A DNA stretch of 64,000 nucleotides from CAVRXZ01 sp963773035 (GCA_963773035.1 CAVYZX010000012.1:376792-440791); one strand, 5' to 3'; positions 25,800 through 35,699 are shown, numbered from the stretch's first letter. A program made the numbers and translations. Notes: generated by a model not told the origin, from the letters alone.

Positions 25800-26041
25800 G
25801 AAAGCAGTAGTCTCACCGAAAACACCCCCTGCGCCGAATGGCCGGATGAACGTTCCTACCAGCCGTCGTTCATCCGGGTTCGGCGCTTCAAGCTCCGCGT
25901 CCGCACCCAACCGTTTGATCTGATGCATATTGTCACCGTCCAGCTAATGGAATACTGTGCTCGTCTCCAGCGCCTTTGGCTCCAGGAATGAGCCGCGGGG
26001 ATGAGATGATCTGTGTCACTCGGTCCAGGGAGGCACCTTCG

Positions 26042-26410
26042 ATGAGGAAGAGACTGGCCGCGCTTGCCGTTGCAGGCGTGCTGCTGGCGGGCGGGTCCTT
26101 ACTGGCTCACCATTCAACAGCCATGTACGACATGGCCAACCCGGTCACGGTCAAGGGCGCGGTTAAGCGTTTCGAGTGGACGAATCCTCACGCGTTCATT
26201 TACCTCGACGTCACCGACGAGAAGGGGAATGTCGTGGAGTGGGAGATCGAGATGATGAGCCTCAATCACCTTCGGTCGTACGGGTGGGTGCGCACCACCG
26301 TCAAAGCGGGCGAAATCATCTCCTGCACTGGCGGCAGGGCCAAGAGCGGAGCCCCGTCAATGATCAGCGCGTTAATCGAGTTACCGGATGGGCGGAAGAT
26401 TCGATCGTAG
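26042..26410 (+). CDS. DUF6152 family secreted protein
   Basis: A protein of 122 residues with a signal peptide (RLAALAVAGVLLAGGSLLA). HHSTAMYDMANPVTVKGAV, FEWTNPHAFIYLDV and the closing ALIELPDGRKI are typical of DUF6152, a family of small periplasmic beta proteins frequent in Acidobacteria and Proteobacteria. It is separated from the next gene only by a heptamer array, so the two are probably co-transcribed. Function is unknown. Confidence 0.85.
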   Translation: MRKRLAALAVAGVLLAGGSLLAHHSTAMYDMANPVTVKGAVKRFEWTNPHAFIYLDVTDEKGNVVEWEIEMMSLNHLRSYGWVRTTVKAGEIISCTGGRAKSGAPSMISALIELPDGRKIRS

Positions 26411-26501
26411 TCTGGGGCCTGGGGCTCGGGGTTAGAGAGCTGAGGGCTGAGGGCTGAGGGCTGAGGGCTGAGAGCTGGGAGCTGGGAGCTGGGAGCTGAT
26501 G
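26411..26501. repeat. Heptamer tandem array filling an intergenic gap
   Basis: Thirteen 7-base units run in perfect phase from the first base after the DUF6152 stop to the ATG of the next gene. TCTGGGG, CCTGGGG, CTCGGGG and TTAGAGA come first, then GCTGAGG four times, GCTGAGA, GCTGGGA three times, and GCTGATG. The last unit contains the start codon (26499), and the GGGAG in the preceding unit sits where a ribosome site belongs. Confidence 0.9.
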
Positions 26502-27593
26502 AAGACGATGACGACGTGCGGCAGTGCGGCCCTGATGGCTGTGTGTCTGCTGTCGACTGCGGCGGGGCAGGCTCCGGCTGCGCCCCAACAGGCGCCTGCG
26601 GCGCCGGAGCAGCCGGCGGCGGGCCGGGGTCGATCGGCGTACCAGGACGCAGCGCGGCTTCCAGTCCGAATCGTCTCCTTCACGGCCGAGCCGAATACGA
26701 TCCAGCAAGGCCAGGCCGTGACGTTGACCTGGGCCACCGAGAATCCTGGCACGATCACAATCGAGCCAAACATCGGGCGTGTCACCCCGCGCGGGACCCG
26801 CGTCATCTCGCCGGCGGCCACGACGATATATACGCTGACGGCGAGCGGCGTCGGGGGTCCGGTCACGCGCTCGTTGACCGTTACGATCCCGGGCACTGTA
26901 GCTGCTGCAGCACCCGCGGCAGATCCGACCAGCAACGCGAAGAAGCCGGTCCCGAGATTCTCGGACGGCAAGCCCGATTTCACCGGCGTCTACGGCTACG
27001 GCCAGGGTGGCGGCCGCGGCGCGCCCCCTCCAACGCCGGACGGCGGCTTGCCGAGGACGCCGACGCTCAAACCCGGAGCGGAGAAATACAAGGTCGTCCG
27101 GGCACCGAACGACACGGGACAGTACGCGACGTGCATGCCTCCCGGAGTTCCACAGACGTTCTTCGTGCCGTACTACTTTCAGATCGTCCAGGCGCCGAAG
27201 CACGTCGTGATTCTTCATGAATATCTTCATCTCTATCGAGTGATTTCCACCGATGGCAGCGCCCATCCACCGGACCCCGATCCCACCTGGATGGGGAACT
27301 CGGTCGGCCGCTGGGAGGGCGACACGCTCGTCGTCGACTCGATTGGCTTCAACGACAAGACCGAGATCAATGGTTATCGGCACACGGAAGCGCTCCATGT
27401 CGTGGAGCGCTTCAAGCGTCCGGACGCCGACACGTTGCAGTACGAAGCGACGATCGAAGATCCGAACGTCTTTGCCGGGCCATGGCTGATCACGAGAACG
27501 TTCCCGTTTCTGCCTGAGCACGATTCGGTTGACGAGTTCGTGTGCGAGAACAATCGCGATTACCGCGACTTGTTCGGCGAGGGAAAGAAGTAG
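26499..27593 (+). CDS. Secreted protein with WxGxSxGxWEGDTLVVD motif (local family member 1)
   Basis: A protein of 364 residues. A signal peptide is followed by a Pro/Ala-rich linker and an Ig-like beta domain (VRIVSFTAEPNTIQQGQAVT). The C-terminal half contains WMGNSVGRWEGDTLVVDSIG and FLPEHDSVDEFVCENN. This C-terminal family recurs at 50311 and, more diverged, at 61367 and 63154. It is very common in Acidobacteria, usually unnamed, with no biochemical role I know. The upstream heptamer array supplies its ribosome site. It lies 5 bp before the MFS gene. Confidence 0.8.
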   Translation: MKTMTTCGSAALMAVCLLSTAAGQAPAAPQQAPAAPEQPAAGRGRSAYQDAARLPVRIVSFTAEPNTIQQGQAVTLTWATENPGTITIEPNIGRVTPRGTRVISPAATTIYTLTASGVGGPVTRSLTVTIPGTVAAAAPAADPTSNAKKPVPRFSDGKPDFTGVYGYGQGGGRGAPPPTPDGGLPRTPTLKPGAEKYKVVRAPNDTGQYATCMPPGVPQTFFVPYYFQIVQAPKHVVILHEYLHLYRVISTDGSAHPPDPDPTWMGNSVGRWEGDTLVVDSIGFNDKTEINGYRHTEALHVVERFKRPDADTLQYEATIEDPNVFAGPWLITRTFPFLPEHDSVDEFVCENNRDYRDLFGEGKK

Positions 27594-27598
27594 CCATC

Positions 27599-28966
27599 AT
27601 GGCCGTCACTGCGACGCGTCCGTCTCCGGCGCCTGACCTTCGAGCCGACGCTGCTCCGAGCCTTGGATATGCATCGTACGTACTCTTCGTGCTGATGATC
27701 TGTTACACGCTGTCGTTCATCGATCGCCAGATCCTCAGTCTGCTGGTCGGGCCGATCAAACGAGATCTCGGGCTCAGCGACACGCGAGTCGGCTTGCTTC
27801 AGGGACTGGCGTTTGCGCTGTTCTATGGGAGCCTGGGAATCCCGATCGGGAAGATCGCAGACACGCGGCGTCGCACGACGCTGATCACGATCGGCGTGCT
27901 GTTCTGGAGCGTGATGACGACCTTGTGCGCCGGCGCAAGAAGCTTCGGCTCGTTGTTCCTAGCACGCATGGGTGTCGGTGTGGGAGAAGCGACGCTCGCT
28001 CCGGGAGCTTTTTCCCTGATCACGGACTATTTTTCGAGAGAGCGGCTGGCGCGCGCCTTGAGCGTGTACTCGATGGGCATCTTCATCGGTTCGGGTCTCG
28101 CACTTCTCGTGGGTGGCACGGTGGTACAAGCAACTGCGCGAATGCCAGCGGTGGACCTGCCAATCCTCGGCGTCGTGGCGTCATGGCGTCTGACGTTCCT
28201 TCTCGTAGGGGTGCCCGGGCTCCTCGTGGCGGCATGGGTTGCCACCGTGCGAGAGCCGATGCGGCGGAACGTCCTCCGCACCCCCGACGGCCGGACAGCC
28301 ACATTGACCTTTGGCGACGTCTTCCAACAAGTGCTGGTCCGCTGGCAATCGGTCATTGGAATCTCTGTGGGAATGGTCTTTCAATCGTCGTGCACCTATG
28401 GTTTGACTGCTTGGATGCCGACGTTTCTCCAACGTGTACACGGATGGTCGCCTGCGGAAGTGGGACGGACACTCGGGTTGTTGATTGTCTGCTTCGGCTG
28501 TCTCGGGATGTACGTGGGTGGAGCACTGACCGACCGCTGGCGCAAGAACGGCGTGCGCGATGCGCCGCTGAGAGTCGGCGTCATCAGTGCGATTGGCGCC
28601 GGCATTTTCTTGGTGCTCTCCCTCACGGCATCGAGTGTCACTGTGACCCTCATCCTTTTGGCTCCCGGCCTGATCTTTCTTGGCCTGCCGATGGGCGTCT
28701 CGTATGCAGCGCTCCAGTGGATATTGCCGAACCAGGTGCGCGGCCAGATCTCCGCGTTCTTCCTGTTGATACTCAATCTGGGAGGACTGACGCTTGGTCC
28801 GCTGTTCCCGGCACTCGTCAGCGACTACGTCTTTCACTCAGAACAGAAGATCGGCGTCGCGCTCGCGATTTCCATCGGCCTGTGCTCGATCGTGATGCTG
28901 GTGACGTTTCTGCTGACGTGTCGTCCGTATAGAGCCCATTCAGCGGCGATGGACACGCTCGACTGA
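27599..28966 (+). CDS. MFS transporter (spinster-like)
   Basis: A protein of 455 residues with 12 hydrophobic segments. The MFS signature GKIADTRRRTTLI follows helix 2, and the spinster-type opening FIDRQILSLLVGPIKRDLGL is present, as in carriers of aromatic acids and sphingolipid-like compounds. Its position upstream of tannase and feruloyl-CoA synthase-like genes suggests uptake of a plant aromatic acid; this is inference. Confidence 0.88.
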   Translation: MAVTATRPSPAPDLRADAAPSLGYASYVLFVLMICYTLSFIDRQILSLLVGPIKRDLGLSDTRVGLLQGLAFALFYGSLGIPIGKIADTRRRTTLITIGVLFWSVMTTLCAGARSFGSLFLARMGVGVGEATLAPGAFSLITDYFSRERLARALSVYSMGIFIGSGLALLVGGTVVQATARMPAVDLPILGVVASWRLTFLLVGVPGLLVAAWVATVREPMRRNVLRTPDGRTATLTFGDVFQQVLVRWQSVIGISVGMVFQSSCTYGLTAWMPTFLQRVHGWSPAEVGRTLGLLIVCFGCLGMYVGGALTDRWRKNGVRDAPLRVGVISAIGAGIFLVLSLTASSVTVTLILLAPGLIFLGLPMGVSYAALQWILPNQVRGQISAFFLLILNLGGLTLGPLFPALVSDYVFHSEQKIGVALAISIGLCSIVMLVTFLLTCRPYRAHSAAMDTLD

Positions 28967-28992
28967 AATCCGCTGAACCGGAGACCACGCAT

Positions 28993-30774
28993 ATGCGCCC
29001 GACTCTCTTGACCGCGTCAACGGCTGTCGCTCTGATCGCGCTGTCGTCGTCGATGACGACGACCCATGGGCAGAGCCGCGATAGCGCTTCATCTGGAAAC
29101 GGAACGATAGGTCAACGCTGCGCGCCCCTCTCGGGAGCAACAGACCTTCCGAACAAGACAACTGTCGTCACCGCCGCCACGGTGAATCCGGCAGCCGGTC
29201 CACGTCCGGCGCCCAACCCTTTCGTGCCGGCTGTACCGGCGCTGCCCGAGCACTGCGAGGTGGTTGGAAAGATGAACGAACGCGACGGCGCCAACGGTCA
29301 GCGTTATGCGATCAACTTCCGGCTCCGCCTGCCGCTCACCTGGAACGGCCGCTTCTTTTTCGAAGGCGGAGGCGGAAGCAACGGGAACATCGGCAATGCG
29401 CTCGGCAACCTGCAGGGTCAGCAGCCCACTGTCGCGCTCGCACTTGGCTACGCCGTCGTCTCGCAGGATGCCGGCCACGACAACATGGCCAACAACGACC
29501 CGGCGCGCGGCGGGACGACGACGTTCGGCCTCGATCCGCAGGCGCGGCTCGACCTCGGCTACAACTCCTACGACCAGGTAACGCAGGTTGCGAAAGCGCT
29601 CATCACGCGCTTCTACGGCCGCGCCCCTGAGAAGTCCTATTTCGTGGGCTGCTCGGAAGGCGGACGGGAAGCGATGATGGTCTCGCAGCGATTTCCAGGC
29701 TATTTCGATGGAATCCTGGCCTGCTCGCCAGGGTTCCGCCTGCCGCGCGCCGCTGTTGCGGAAGCGTGGGACAGCCAGGCGTTCGCGGCCGTCGCGCGAG
29801 CGAACAGTCTCGTCGATGCGAACAATCAGCCGTTCCTCAACAAAACATTCACCGACGGCGACTTGCTGCTGGTCTCGAACGCCGTGCTGGCAGCGTGTGA
29901 CGGATTCGACGGCGCTCCTGACGGCATCGTGCAGAGCTTCACATCCTGTACGATGATGGCGGTCGAGCCGAAGCTGGCCGAGATCACCTGTACGGGGCCA
30001 AAGACCGACGTGTGCGTGTCGCCGGAGCAGGTCGCAGCGCTCAAAAAGGTATTCAGCGGCGCGCGAACGTCAAAAGGTGAATCGGTGTACGCCGCTTGGG
30101 CGTGGGACGCCGGCATTGGCGGAAAGATTGGTGAGGCCTACAACCAGGGCTGGCGTATCTGGAAGATTGGCGCGTATGGAACGCAGGCAAATTCCGCGAT
30201 CAACCTGACGCTGGGCGCGCTCGCGTTGCCGCAAATCTTCGTAACGCCGCCGGTTGAGACGCCTGTTGCGGCGGGAGCGCCCGCGTCGTACGTGCTCAAG
30301 TTCGATTTCGATGACGCTCCGCGAGCACTTGCGAACAAGTCCGGCGCGTTCCGCCAGTCGGCCCTGGAGTTCATGAAGGCGGATTCAACCGACTTGTCGA
30401 AGTTTCGTCAGCGGGGCGGCAAGCTGGTGATTGCGCACGGTGTCAGCGATCCGGTGTTTTCGATTCTTGACACTGTCGAGTGGTGGAATCAGGTGAACGC
30501 TTCGAATAGTGGGCGAGCCGCCGAGTTCGTCCGGATGTTTGCGGTCCCGGGCATGAACCATTGCGCTGGCGGTCCTTCCACCGATCAGTTCGACGCATTC
30601 GGAGCCCTGGTCAATTGGGTCGAGAAAGGTGTTGCGCCGGACCGAATCGTGGCGACGGCGCGCATGTCGACGCCGTGGCCGGGCCGGACGCGGCCGCTGT
30701 GCCCGTATCCGAAGGTTGCCCACTACAAAGGAGCCGGCAGCATCGAAGACGCCGAGAACTTCGTGTGCCAGTGA
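28993..30774 (+). CDS. Tannase/feruloyl esterase family protein
   Basis: A secreted esterase of 593 residues with a signal peptide ending near TTTHGQ. It has the family nucleophile motif GCSEGGREAMM, the N-terminal FEGGGGSNGNIG oxyanion region, and the C-terminal PGMNHCAGGPSTDQFD with the catalytic histidine. It ends in the typical RPLCPYPKVAHYKGAGS tail. It releases gallate or hydroxycinnamate from plant esters. The downstream CoA ligase points to feruloyl-type substrates. A second member lies at 44980-46551. Confidence 0.9.
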   Translation: MRPTLLTASTAVALIALSSSMTTTHGQSRDSASSGNGTIGQRCAPLSGATDLPNKTTVVTAATVNPAAGPRPAPNPFVPAVPALPEHCEVVGKMNERDGANGQRYAINFRLRLPLTWNGRFFFEGGGGSNGNIGNALGNLQGQQPTVALALGYAVVSQDAGHDNMANNDPARGGTTTFGLDPQARLDLGYNSYDQVTQVAKALITRFYGRAPEKSYFVGCSEGGREAMMVSQRFPGYFDGILACSPGFRLPRAAVAEAWDSQAFAAVARANSLVDANNQPFLNKTFTDGDLLLVSNAVLAACDGFDGAPDGIVQSFTSCTMMAVEPKLAEITCTGPKTDVCVSPEQVAALKKVFSGARTSKGESVYAAWAWDAGIGGKIGEAYNQGWRIWKIGAYGTQANSAINLTLGALALPQIFVTPPVETPVAAGAPASYVLKFDFDDAPRALANKSGAFRQSALEFMKADSTDLSKFRQRGGKLVIAHGVSDPVFSILDTVEWWNQVNASNSGRAAEFVRMFAVPGMNHCAGGPSTDQFDAFGALVNWVEKGVAPDRIVATARMSTPWPGRTRPLCPYPKVAHYKGAGSIEDAENFVCQ

Positions 30775-30811
30775 AGCGACGCGAGCGCCACTTTTACGTC
30801 GTCATAGACAT

Positions 30812-32944
30812 ATGAGCGAACTTGTCACCGCCGCGACGCAGGATGACATCGCCATCGTCCTGATCGATAACCCGCCCGTCAACGCCTTGAGTACCGGAGT
30901 ACCCGAGGCGCTCGTCTCGACGATTGCCGCCGCTGAGCGCGACCCGACCATCCGCGCCATCGTCATCATGGGTGCCGGCCGGACGTTCATTGCCGGCGCC
31001 GACATCAAGGACCTTGAGCAGGCGGCTTGGAACGATGGCGCCGGCGCCCCGGACCTTCATGGTCTGCTGCAGGCAGTCGAGGATTGCGCCAAACCCATCG
31101 TCATGGCGATCCACGGCACGGCGCTTGGCGGCGGCCTGGAGTTCGCGATGGCCGGTCACTATCGCGTCGCCGCGCCGGATGCACGACTCGGACAGCCCGA
31201 GGTCAATCTCGGGATCATTCCGGGAGCGGAGGGAACGCAACGCCTGCCGAGACTCGTCGGTGTGGAAAAAGCCATCGACTTGTGCGTCTCTGGCAAGCCG
31301 ATCGGTGGGGCTGAGGCGCTGCAGGTCGGATTAATCGACTACTTGATCGAAGGCGATCTTGCAGCCGGAGCAGCAGCGTTTGCGCGTGGCGTCACCGAGC
31401 GCGCCGGGTTGCACCCGAAGACGCGTGAACGGCACGATAAACTCGGTTCCGCCGAATCGAATGCGACGCTGTTTGCAGCCGGGCGTGAGACCGCACGGAA
31501 AACGCGTCGCAACTTGATGGCAGCCCAGAAAGTCGTCGACGCAATCGAGGCGGCCGCGACGTTGCCGTTCGCAGAGGGCTGTGCGCGCGAGCGGGCACTA
31601 TCCCTCGAATGCCTGCGCTCCGAGCAATGCAAGGCACTCGTGCACGCGTTTTTCGCGGAGCGGGCCGTCTCCAAGGTCCCGGGCGTTTCCAAGGACATCC
31701 CGACGCGGTCGTTCGACGAAGTGGCGATCATCGGCGCCGGCACGATGGGCGGCGGCATCTCCATGGCCTGCGCGAACGCAGGTCTGCGGGTGACGCTGAC
31801 GGACGCCAAGGAGGACGCCCTCGAGAAGGGCAGGGCCACGATTCGGCGCAACTATGAAGCGTCCCTCAAGCGGGGGCGCTTATCGCCGGAAGCGATGGAG
31901 CAGCGCATCAGCCTGATCCAGCCTCGGGTCGGTTTCGACCACCTGGCCGCCGATCTCGTGATCGAGGCCGTCTTCGAAAACCTGACGTTGAAGAAACAGG
32001 TCTTTACCGCCCTCGACGCAGCCACTCGGCCCGACTGTGTTCTGGCCACCAACACCTCGACGCTCGACATCGACGAGATCGCATCTGCAACGGCGCGCCC
32101 CGAATCGGTCGTCGGCCTGCATTTTTTCAGTCCGGCGAACGTGATGCGGCTGCTTGAAATCGTCCGAGGAAAGGCGACAAGCGCCAGCGTGATCGCCAGT
32201 GCGCTGGCGCTGGCCAAGCGGCTTGGTAAGGTCGGCGTGGTCGTCGGCAACGGGCCCGGGTTTGTTGGCAATCGCATGATGTTCCCCTACATGTACGAGG
32301 CCCAGTTTCTCGCGGAGGAAGGAGCGACGCCCGAGCGCGTCGATCACGTACTCACCGACTGGGGTATGGCAATGGGGATCTTCGCCGTCGACGACATGGG
32401 CGGCCTCGACGTCGCGTGGCGCGTGCGTCAGGAGTTGCACCAGTTCGAGGAACCCGGGGCGAGAAAGCCGCTCGTGGCCGACAAGCTTGTAGAGATGGGG
32501 CGGCTCGGTCAGAAAACGGGGAAGGGTTGGTACCGCTACGACGGCGATCGCAAGCCGATCCCCGATCCGGACGTGATCGAGTTGATTCACCAGGTGTCCA
32601 CCGCGGCCGGCATTCGCCAAAAACTGTTGAGCGACGATGAGATTCTCGAGCGAACGATCTACGCGCTCGTCAACGAGGGAGCGCGGGTGCTGGATGAAGG
32701 GATCGCGCTGCGCGCCGGAGATATCGACGTCATTTACGTCAACGGATATGGATTTCCCGGCTATCGAGGCGGCCCGATGTTCTTCGCCGACAGGGTCGGT
32801 CTGCAGAAGATTTACGACCGCATTGCGACGTTTCACCGGGAGCACGGAGACCGCTGGAAGCCGGCGCCGCTGCTGGAGCGCCTGGCGAAGACAGGGAAGA
32901 CCTTTCGCGAATTCGACACCGAGCGGATGACCGTCTCCCAGTGA
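30812..32944 (+). CDS. FadB-like enoyl-CoA hydratase/3-hydroxyacyl-CoA dehydrogenase
   Basis: A bifunctional protein of 710 residues from the ATG at 30812. The crotonase domain (1-270) has AGRTFIAGADIKDL and GTALGGGLEFAMAGHYR, with catalytic-type Glu in LGIIPGAEG. The NAD-binding dehydrogenase domain starts at about 305 with IIGAGTMGGGISMACANAG. Next to a feruloyl-CoA synthase-like gene, it could shorten the hydroxycinnamoyl-CoA side chain by beta-oxidation. No thiolase is in the operon. The stop overlaps the next start. Confidence 0.9.
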   Translation: MSELVTAATQDDIAIVLIDNPPVNALSTGVPEALVSTIAAAERDPTIRAIVIMGAGRTFIAGADIKDLEQAAWNDGAGAPDLHGLLQAVEDCAKPIVMAIHGTALGGGLEFAMAGHYRVAAPDARLGQPEVNLGIIPGAEGTQRLPRLVGVEKAIDLCVSGKPIGGAEALQVGLIDYLIEGDLAAGAAAFARGVTERAGLHPKTRERHDKLGSAESNATLFAAGRETARKTRRNLMAAQKVVDAIEAAATLPFAEGCARERALSLECLRSEQCKALVHAFFAERAVSKVPGVSKDIPTRSFDEVAIIGAGTMGGGISMACANAGLRVTLTDAKEDALEKGRATIRRNYEASLKRGRLSPEAMEQRISLIQPRVGFDHLAADLVIEAVFENLTLKKQVFTALDAATRPDCVLATNTSTLDIDEIASATARPESVVGLHFFSPANVMRLLEIVRGKATSASVIASALALAKRLGKVGVVVGNGPGFVGNRMMFPYMYEAQFLAEEGATPERVDHVLTDWGMAMGIFAVDDMGGLDVAWRVRQELHQFEEPGARKPLVADKLVEMGRLGQKTGKGWYRYDGDRKPIPDPDVIELIHQVSTAAGIRQKLLSDDEILERTIYALVNEGARVLDEGIALRAGDIDVIYVNGYGFPGYRGGPMFFADRVGLQKIYDRIATFHREHGDRWKPAPLLERLAKTGKTFREFDTERMTVSQ

Positions 32945-34812
32945 TGCAGCGTTCAGCGACAACCCGCACGAGGGCGGTTCGAATTGCGCCGATTGAGTTG
33001 ACGGTCCGCCATGGCGCCGGTGGCATCGTCTACATGCAATCGTCGCAGGCGCTTGGACCCTATCCCGCCAAGATCACCGAGCGTCTGGAGTCGTGGGCCG
33101 CTCGCACGCCGGACCGTCCGTTCCTCGCGCAACGAGACGTCGATGGCGGTTGGAGACAAGTGACGTACGCCGAGGCCCGCGCGCGGGTGAGGCGGATCGC
33201 CCAGGCGTTGCTCGACCGAGGTCTCTCGAGCGAGCGTCCTGTCGTCATCCTGTCGGGCAACAGCATCGAACATGCGCTGCTCGCCCTCGCGGCGATGTAC
33301 AGCGGAGTCATCTATACGCCGATTGCCCCCGCGTATTCGCTGCAGGCGCGAGAATTCGGAACTCTCGAACAGGTCTTCGATCGGGTTGGACCTGGACTGG
33401 TCTTTGCGTCTGATGGCGCGTTATACGAGCGAGCTCTTTCCAGCGTGCTTCGTCCGGGCATCGAGCTGGTTGTCTCGTCTTCGTCGCCGGCCAGACTGCC
33501 GAGCACGTCGTTTGATGACCTCGAGCGCGCCACTGCCGGGGCCGCCGTAGATGAAGCTCACGCGCGCGTCGGCCCGGACAATATCGCGAAGATTCTGTTC
33601 ACCTCTGGATCGACCGGACGGCCCAAGGGCGTCATCAACACGCAACGGATGTTGTGTTCCAACCAGGAAATGATTCGGAGCGTGATGACGTTTCTCGCCG
33701 ACGAGCCGCCGGTCTTGTGCGATTGGCTGCCGTGGAATCACACGGCAGGAGGCAACCACAACTTCGGGATGGTCCTCTACAACGGGGGAACTTTCTACAT
33801 CGATGAAGGCCGGCCGATACCGGCTGGCATCGAGACGACCGTCCGAAACCTCCGCGAGATCGCCGCGACGGCTCATTTCACCGTGCCTCGGACCTACGAG
33901 GCGCTCATGCCGTACTTGCGGACGGATAAAGAGTTGCGCGAGAGATTCTTCAGCAAGCTCAAGCTGTTCTTCTATGCCGCTGCCGGACTGAGCCAGCGCT
34001 TTTTCGACGACCTCCAGGAGCTCGCCGTTCAAGCGACCGGAGAGGAGCTGCTGTGGATGACCGGCTTGGGAGCCACCGAGACGGCGCCATTTGCCTTGTG
34101 CACGGGCCCGGTCGACGCATGGGCCGGCTTCGTGGGATTTCCGGCTCCCGGCATGGAGCTGAAGCTCGCCCCGGTCGGAGAAAAGATCGAAGCACGTGTT
34201 CGAGGCCCGAACATCACACCTGGTTATTGGCGCGACGAGGCGCTCACTCGAGCCGCGTTCGACGAAGAAGGGTTCTATCGGATGGGCGACGCGATGCGGT
34301 TCGTCGACCCGGCCGATCCAAAGAAGGGGCTTCTATTCGATGGACGGCTGGCGGAAGACTTCAAGCTTTCTTCGGCGACCTGGGTCAGCGTCGGACCGCT
34401 AAGGTCGAGAATTCTGGCTAATTCCGGGGGCTACGTGCAGGACGTGGTGGTCGCCGGCCACGACCGTGAGTTCGCCGCCGCGCTGGTCTTCCCCAACCTT
34501 CACTTGTGCCGTAGCCTTTGCGCGGATCTCGGCCCGGACGTTCCAGTCGCGACGGTTCTCCAGGACCCGCGAGTCCGGGCGAAGTTTCGGACGTTGTTCG
34601 ACGAGCTCGCGCGTCAGGGCACGGGGAGCTCCACCTATGTCAAGCGGGTGATTGTGCTCGACGAACCGCCATCTATCGATGCCCGGGAGATCACCGACAA
34701 GGGTTCGCTCAACCAGAAGGCGGTCCTGCAACGTCGTGTCGCTCTGGTCGAGGAGCTGTACGCACCTATTCCTTCATCCCACGTCATCACCGTCGAATCG
34801 ATTTCCTCATGA
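32944..34812 (+). CDS. AMP-forming acyl-CoA ligase, feruloyl-CoA synthase-like
   Basis: A protein of 622 residues; the ATG at 32944 overlaps the previous stop (GTGATG). The AMP-binding P-loop LFTSGSTGRPKG and the adenylation motif MTGLGATETAP are clear. The segment DWLPWNHTAGGNHNFGMVLYN is characteristic of the feruloyl-CoA synthase group. It activates an aromatic acid, probably ferulate or a relative, for the FadB-like enzyme upstream. The first 30 residues are unrelated to the family and the true start may be at a later Met (near 33034). Confidence 0.87.
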   Translation: MQRSATTRTRAVRIAPIELTVRHGAGGIVYMQSSQALGPYPAKITERLESWAARTPDRPFLAQRDVDGGWRQVTYAEARARVRRIAQALLDRGLSSERPVVILSGNSIEHALLALAAMYSGVIYTPIAPAYSLQAREFGTLEQVFDRVGPGLVFASDGALYERALSSVLRPGIELVVSSSSPARLPSTSFDDLERATAGAAVDEAHARVGPDNIAKILFTSGSTGRPKGVINTQRMLCSNQEMIRSVMTFLADEPPVLCDWLPWNHTAGGNHNFGMVLYNGGTFYIDEGRPIPAGIETTVRNLREIAATAHFTVPRTYEALMPYLRTDKELRERFFSKLKLFFYAAAGLSQRFFDDLQELAVQATGEELLWMTGLGATETAPFALCTGPVDAWAGFVGFPAPGMELKLAPVGEKIEARVRGPNITPGYWRDEALTRAAFDEEGFYRMGDAMRFVDPADPKKGLLFDGRLAEDFKLSSATWVSVGPLRSRILANSGGYVQDVVVAGHDREFAAALVFPNLHLCRSLCADLGPDVPVATVLQDPRVRAKFRTLFDELARQGTGSSTYVKRVIVLDEPPSIDAREITDKGSLNQKAVLQRRVALVEELYAPIPSSHVITVESISS

Positions 34813-35678
34813 CCTCGAAAAGCCTCGATATCGATCGCCTCGTGGCCCTGGACGTTCACGTTCATCTCGAACATACCGGAGAGATGACTGCAGCCGACGC
34901 ACACGCACAGAAGTACTTCGGAGCCGGAGCCCCCCGCGATTGGAACGTTCTTGCGGACTACTACCGCTCGAGGCAGATCGGGTGTGTGGTGTTTACCGTC
35001 GACGAGAAGCTCACCGGCCGTCCACAGGTCAGCAACGACGCCGTGATCGACTTCGCGTCAAAAAATGCCGACATCGCGCTCGCGTTCGCAAGCATCGATC
35101 CGCACCGCGGGTCCGAGGCCGTCGCCGAAGCCAGGCGCCTCGTGGCTGGTGGCGGCATTCGTGGTCTGAAGCTGCACCCGCCGATCCAGCAATTCACGCC
35201 AAACGATCGCATGGCCTATCCGCTGTACGAGGTCTTTGCGGAAGCGCGGCTGCCCGTTCTCTTCCACACCGGCCATAGCGGCATCGGAACCGGGATGCCA
35301 GGCGGCGGTGGCATACGCCTGAAATACGGAAACCCGATGCCGATCGACGATGTGGCCGTCGATTTTCCGGACATGCCGATCATCCTGGCGCACCCGTCAT
35401 TCCCCTGGCAGGACGAGGCCATCTCGATCTGTCTGCACAAGCCGCAGGTCTACATCGACCTTTCCGGATGGTCGCCGAAATACTTCTCGCCGACGCTGGT
35501 CCAGTACGCGAACACGCTCTTGAAGAACAAGGTTCTCTTCGGGTCGGACTATCCGCTGTTGACACCCGATCGATGGCTGGCAGATTTCGAGAAGATCGCC
35601 ATCCGCGATGAAGTTCGGCCCTTGATCTTGAAGGAGAACGCGGTGAGGCTGTTCGGTCTTGATGCCCGGAACGATTGA
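34809..35678 (+). CDS. Amidohydrolase 2 family (metal-dependent hydrolase/decarboxylase)
   Basis: A protein of 289 residues; ATG overlaps the ligase stop (ATGA). TIM-barrel metal ligands are seen: DVHVHLE at the start, GLKLHPP, FHTGHSG, LAHPSFPW and FGSDYPLL. Relatives include decarboxylases and hydrolases of aromatic acids (PF04909). As the last gene of the aromatic ester operon it may act on a ring-acid intermediate. Confidence 0.87.
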   Translation: MTSKSLDIDRLVALDVHVHLEHTGEMTAADAHAQKYFGAGAPRDWNVLADYYRSRQIGCVVFTVDEKLTGRPQVSNDAVIDFASKNADIALAFASIDPHRGSEAVAEARRLVAGGGIRGLKLHPPIQQFTPNDRMAYPLYEVFAEARLPVLFHTGHSGIGTGMPGGGGIRLKYGNPMPIDDVAVDFPDMPIILAHPSFPWQDEAISICLHKPQVYIDLSGWSPKYFSPTLVQYANTLLKNKVLFGSDYPLLTPDRWLADFEKIAIRDEVRPLILKENAVRLFGLDARND

Positions 35679-35699
35679 GGGCGAAGGCTTTAGCCGAGC

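Noticed and set aside
26411..26501. Heptamer array considered as a CRISPR or VNTR coding repeat
   Set aside because: Units are 7 bp with no spacers and lie between genes, so it is neither a CRISPR array nor coding.
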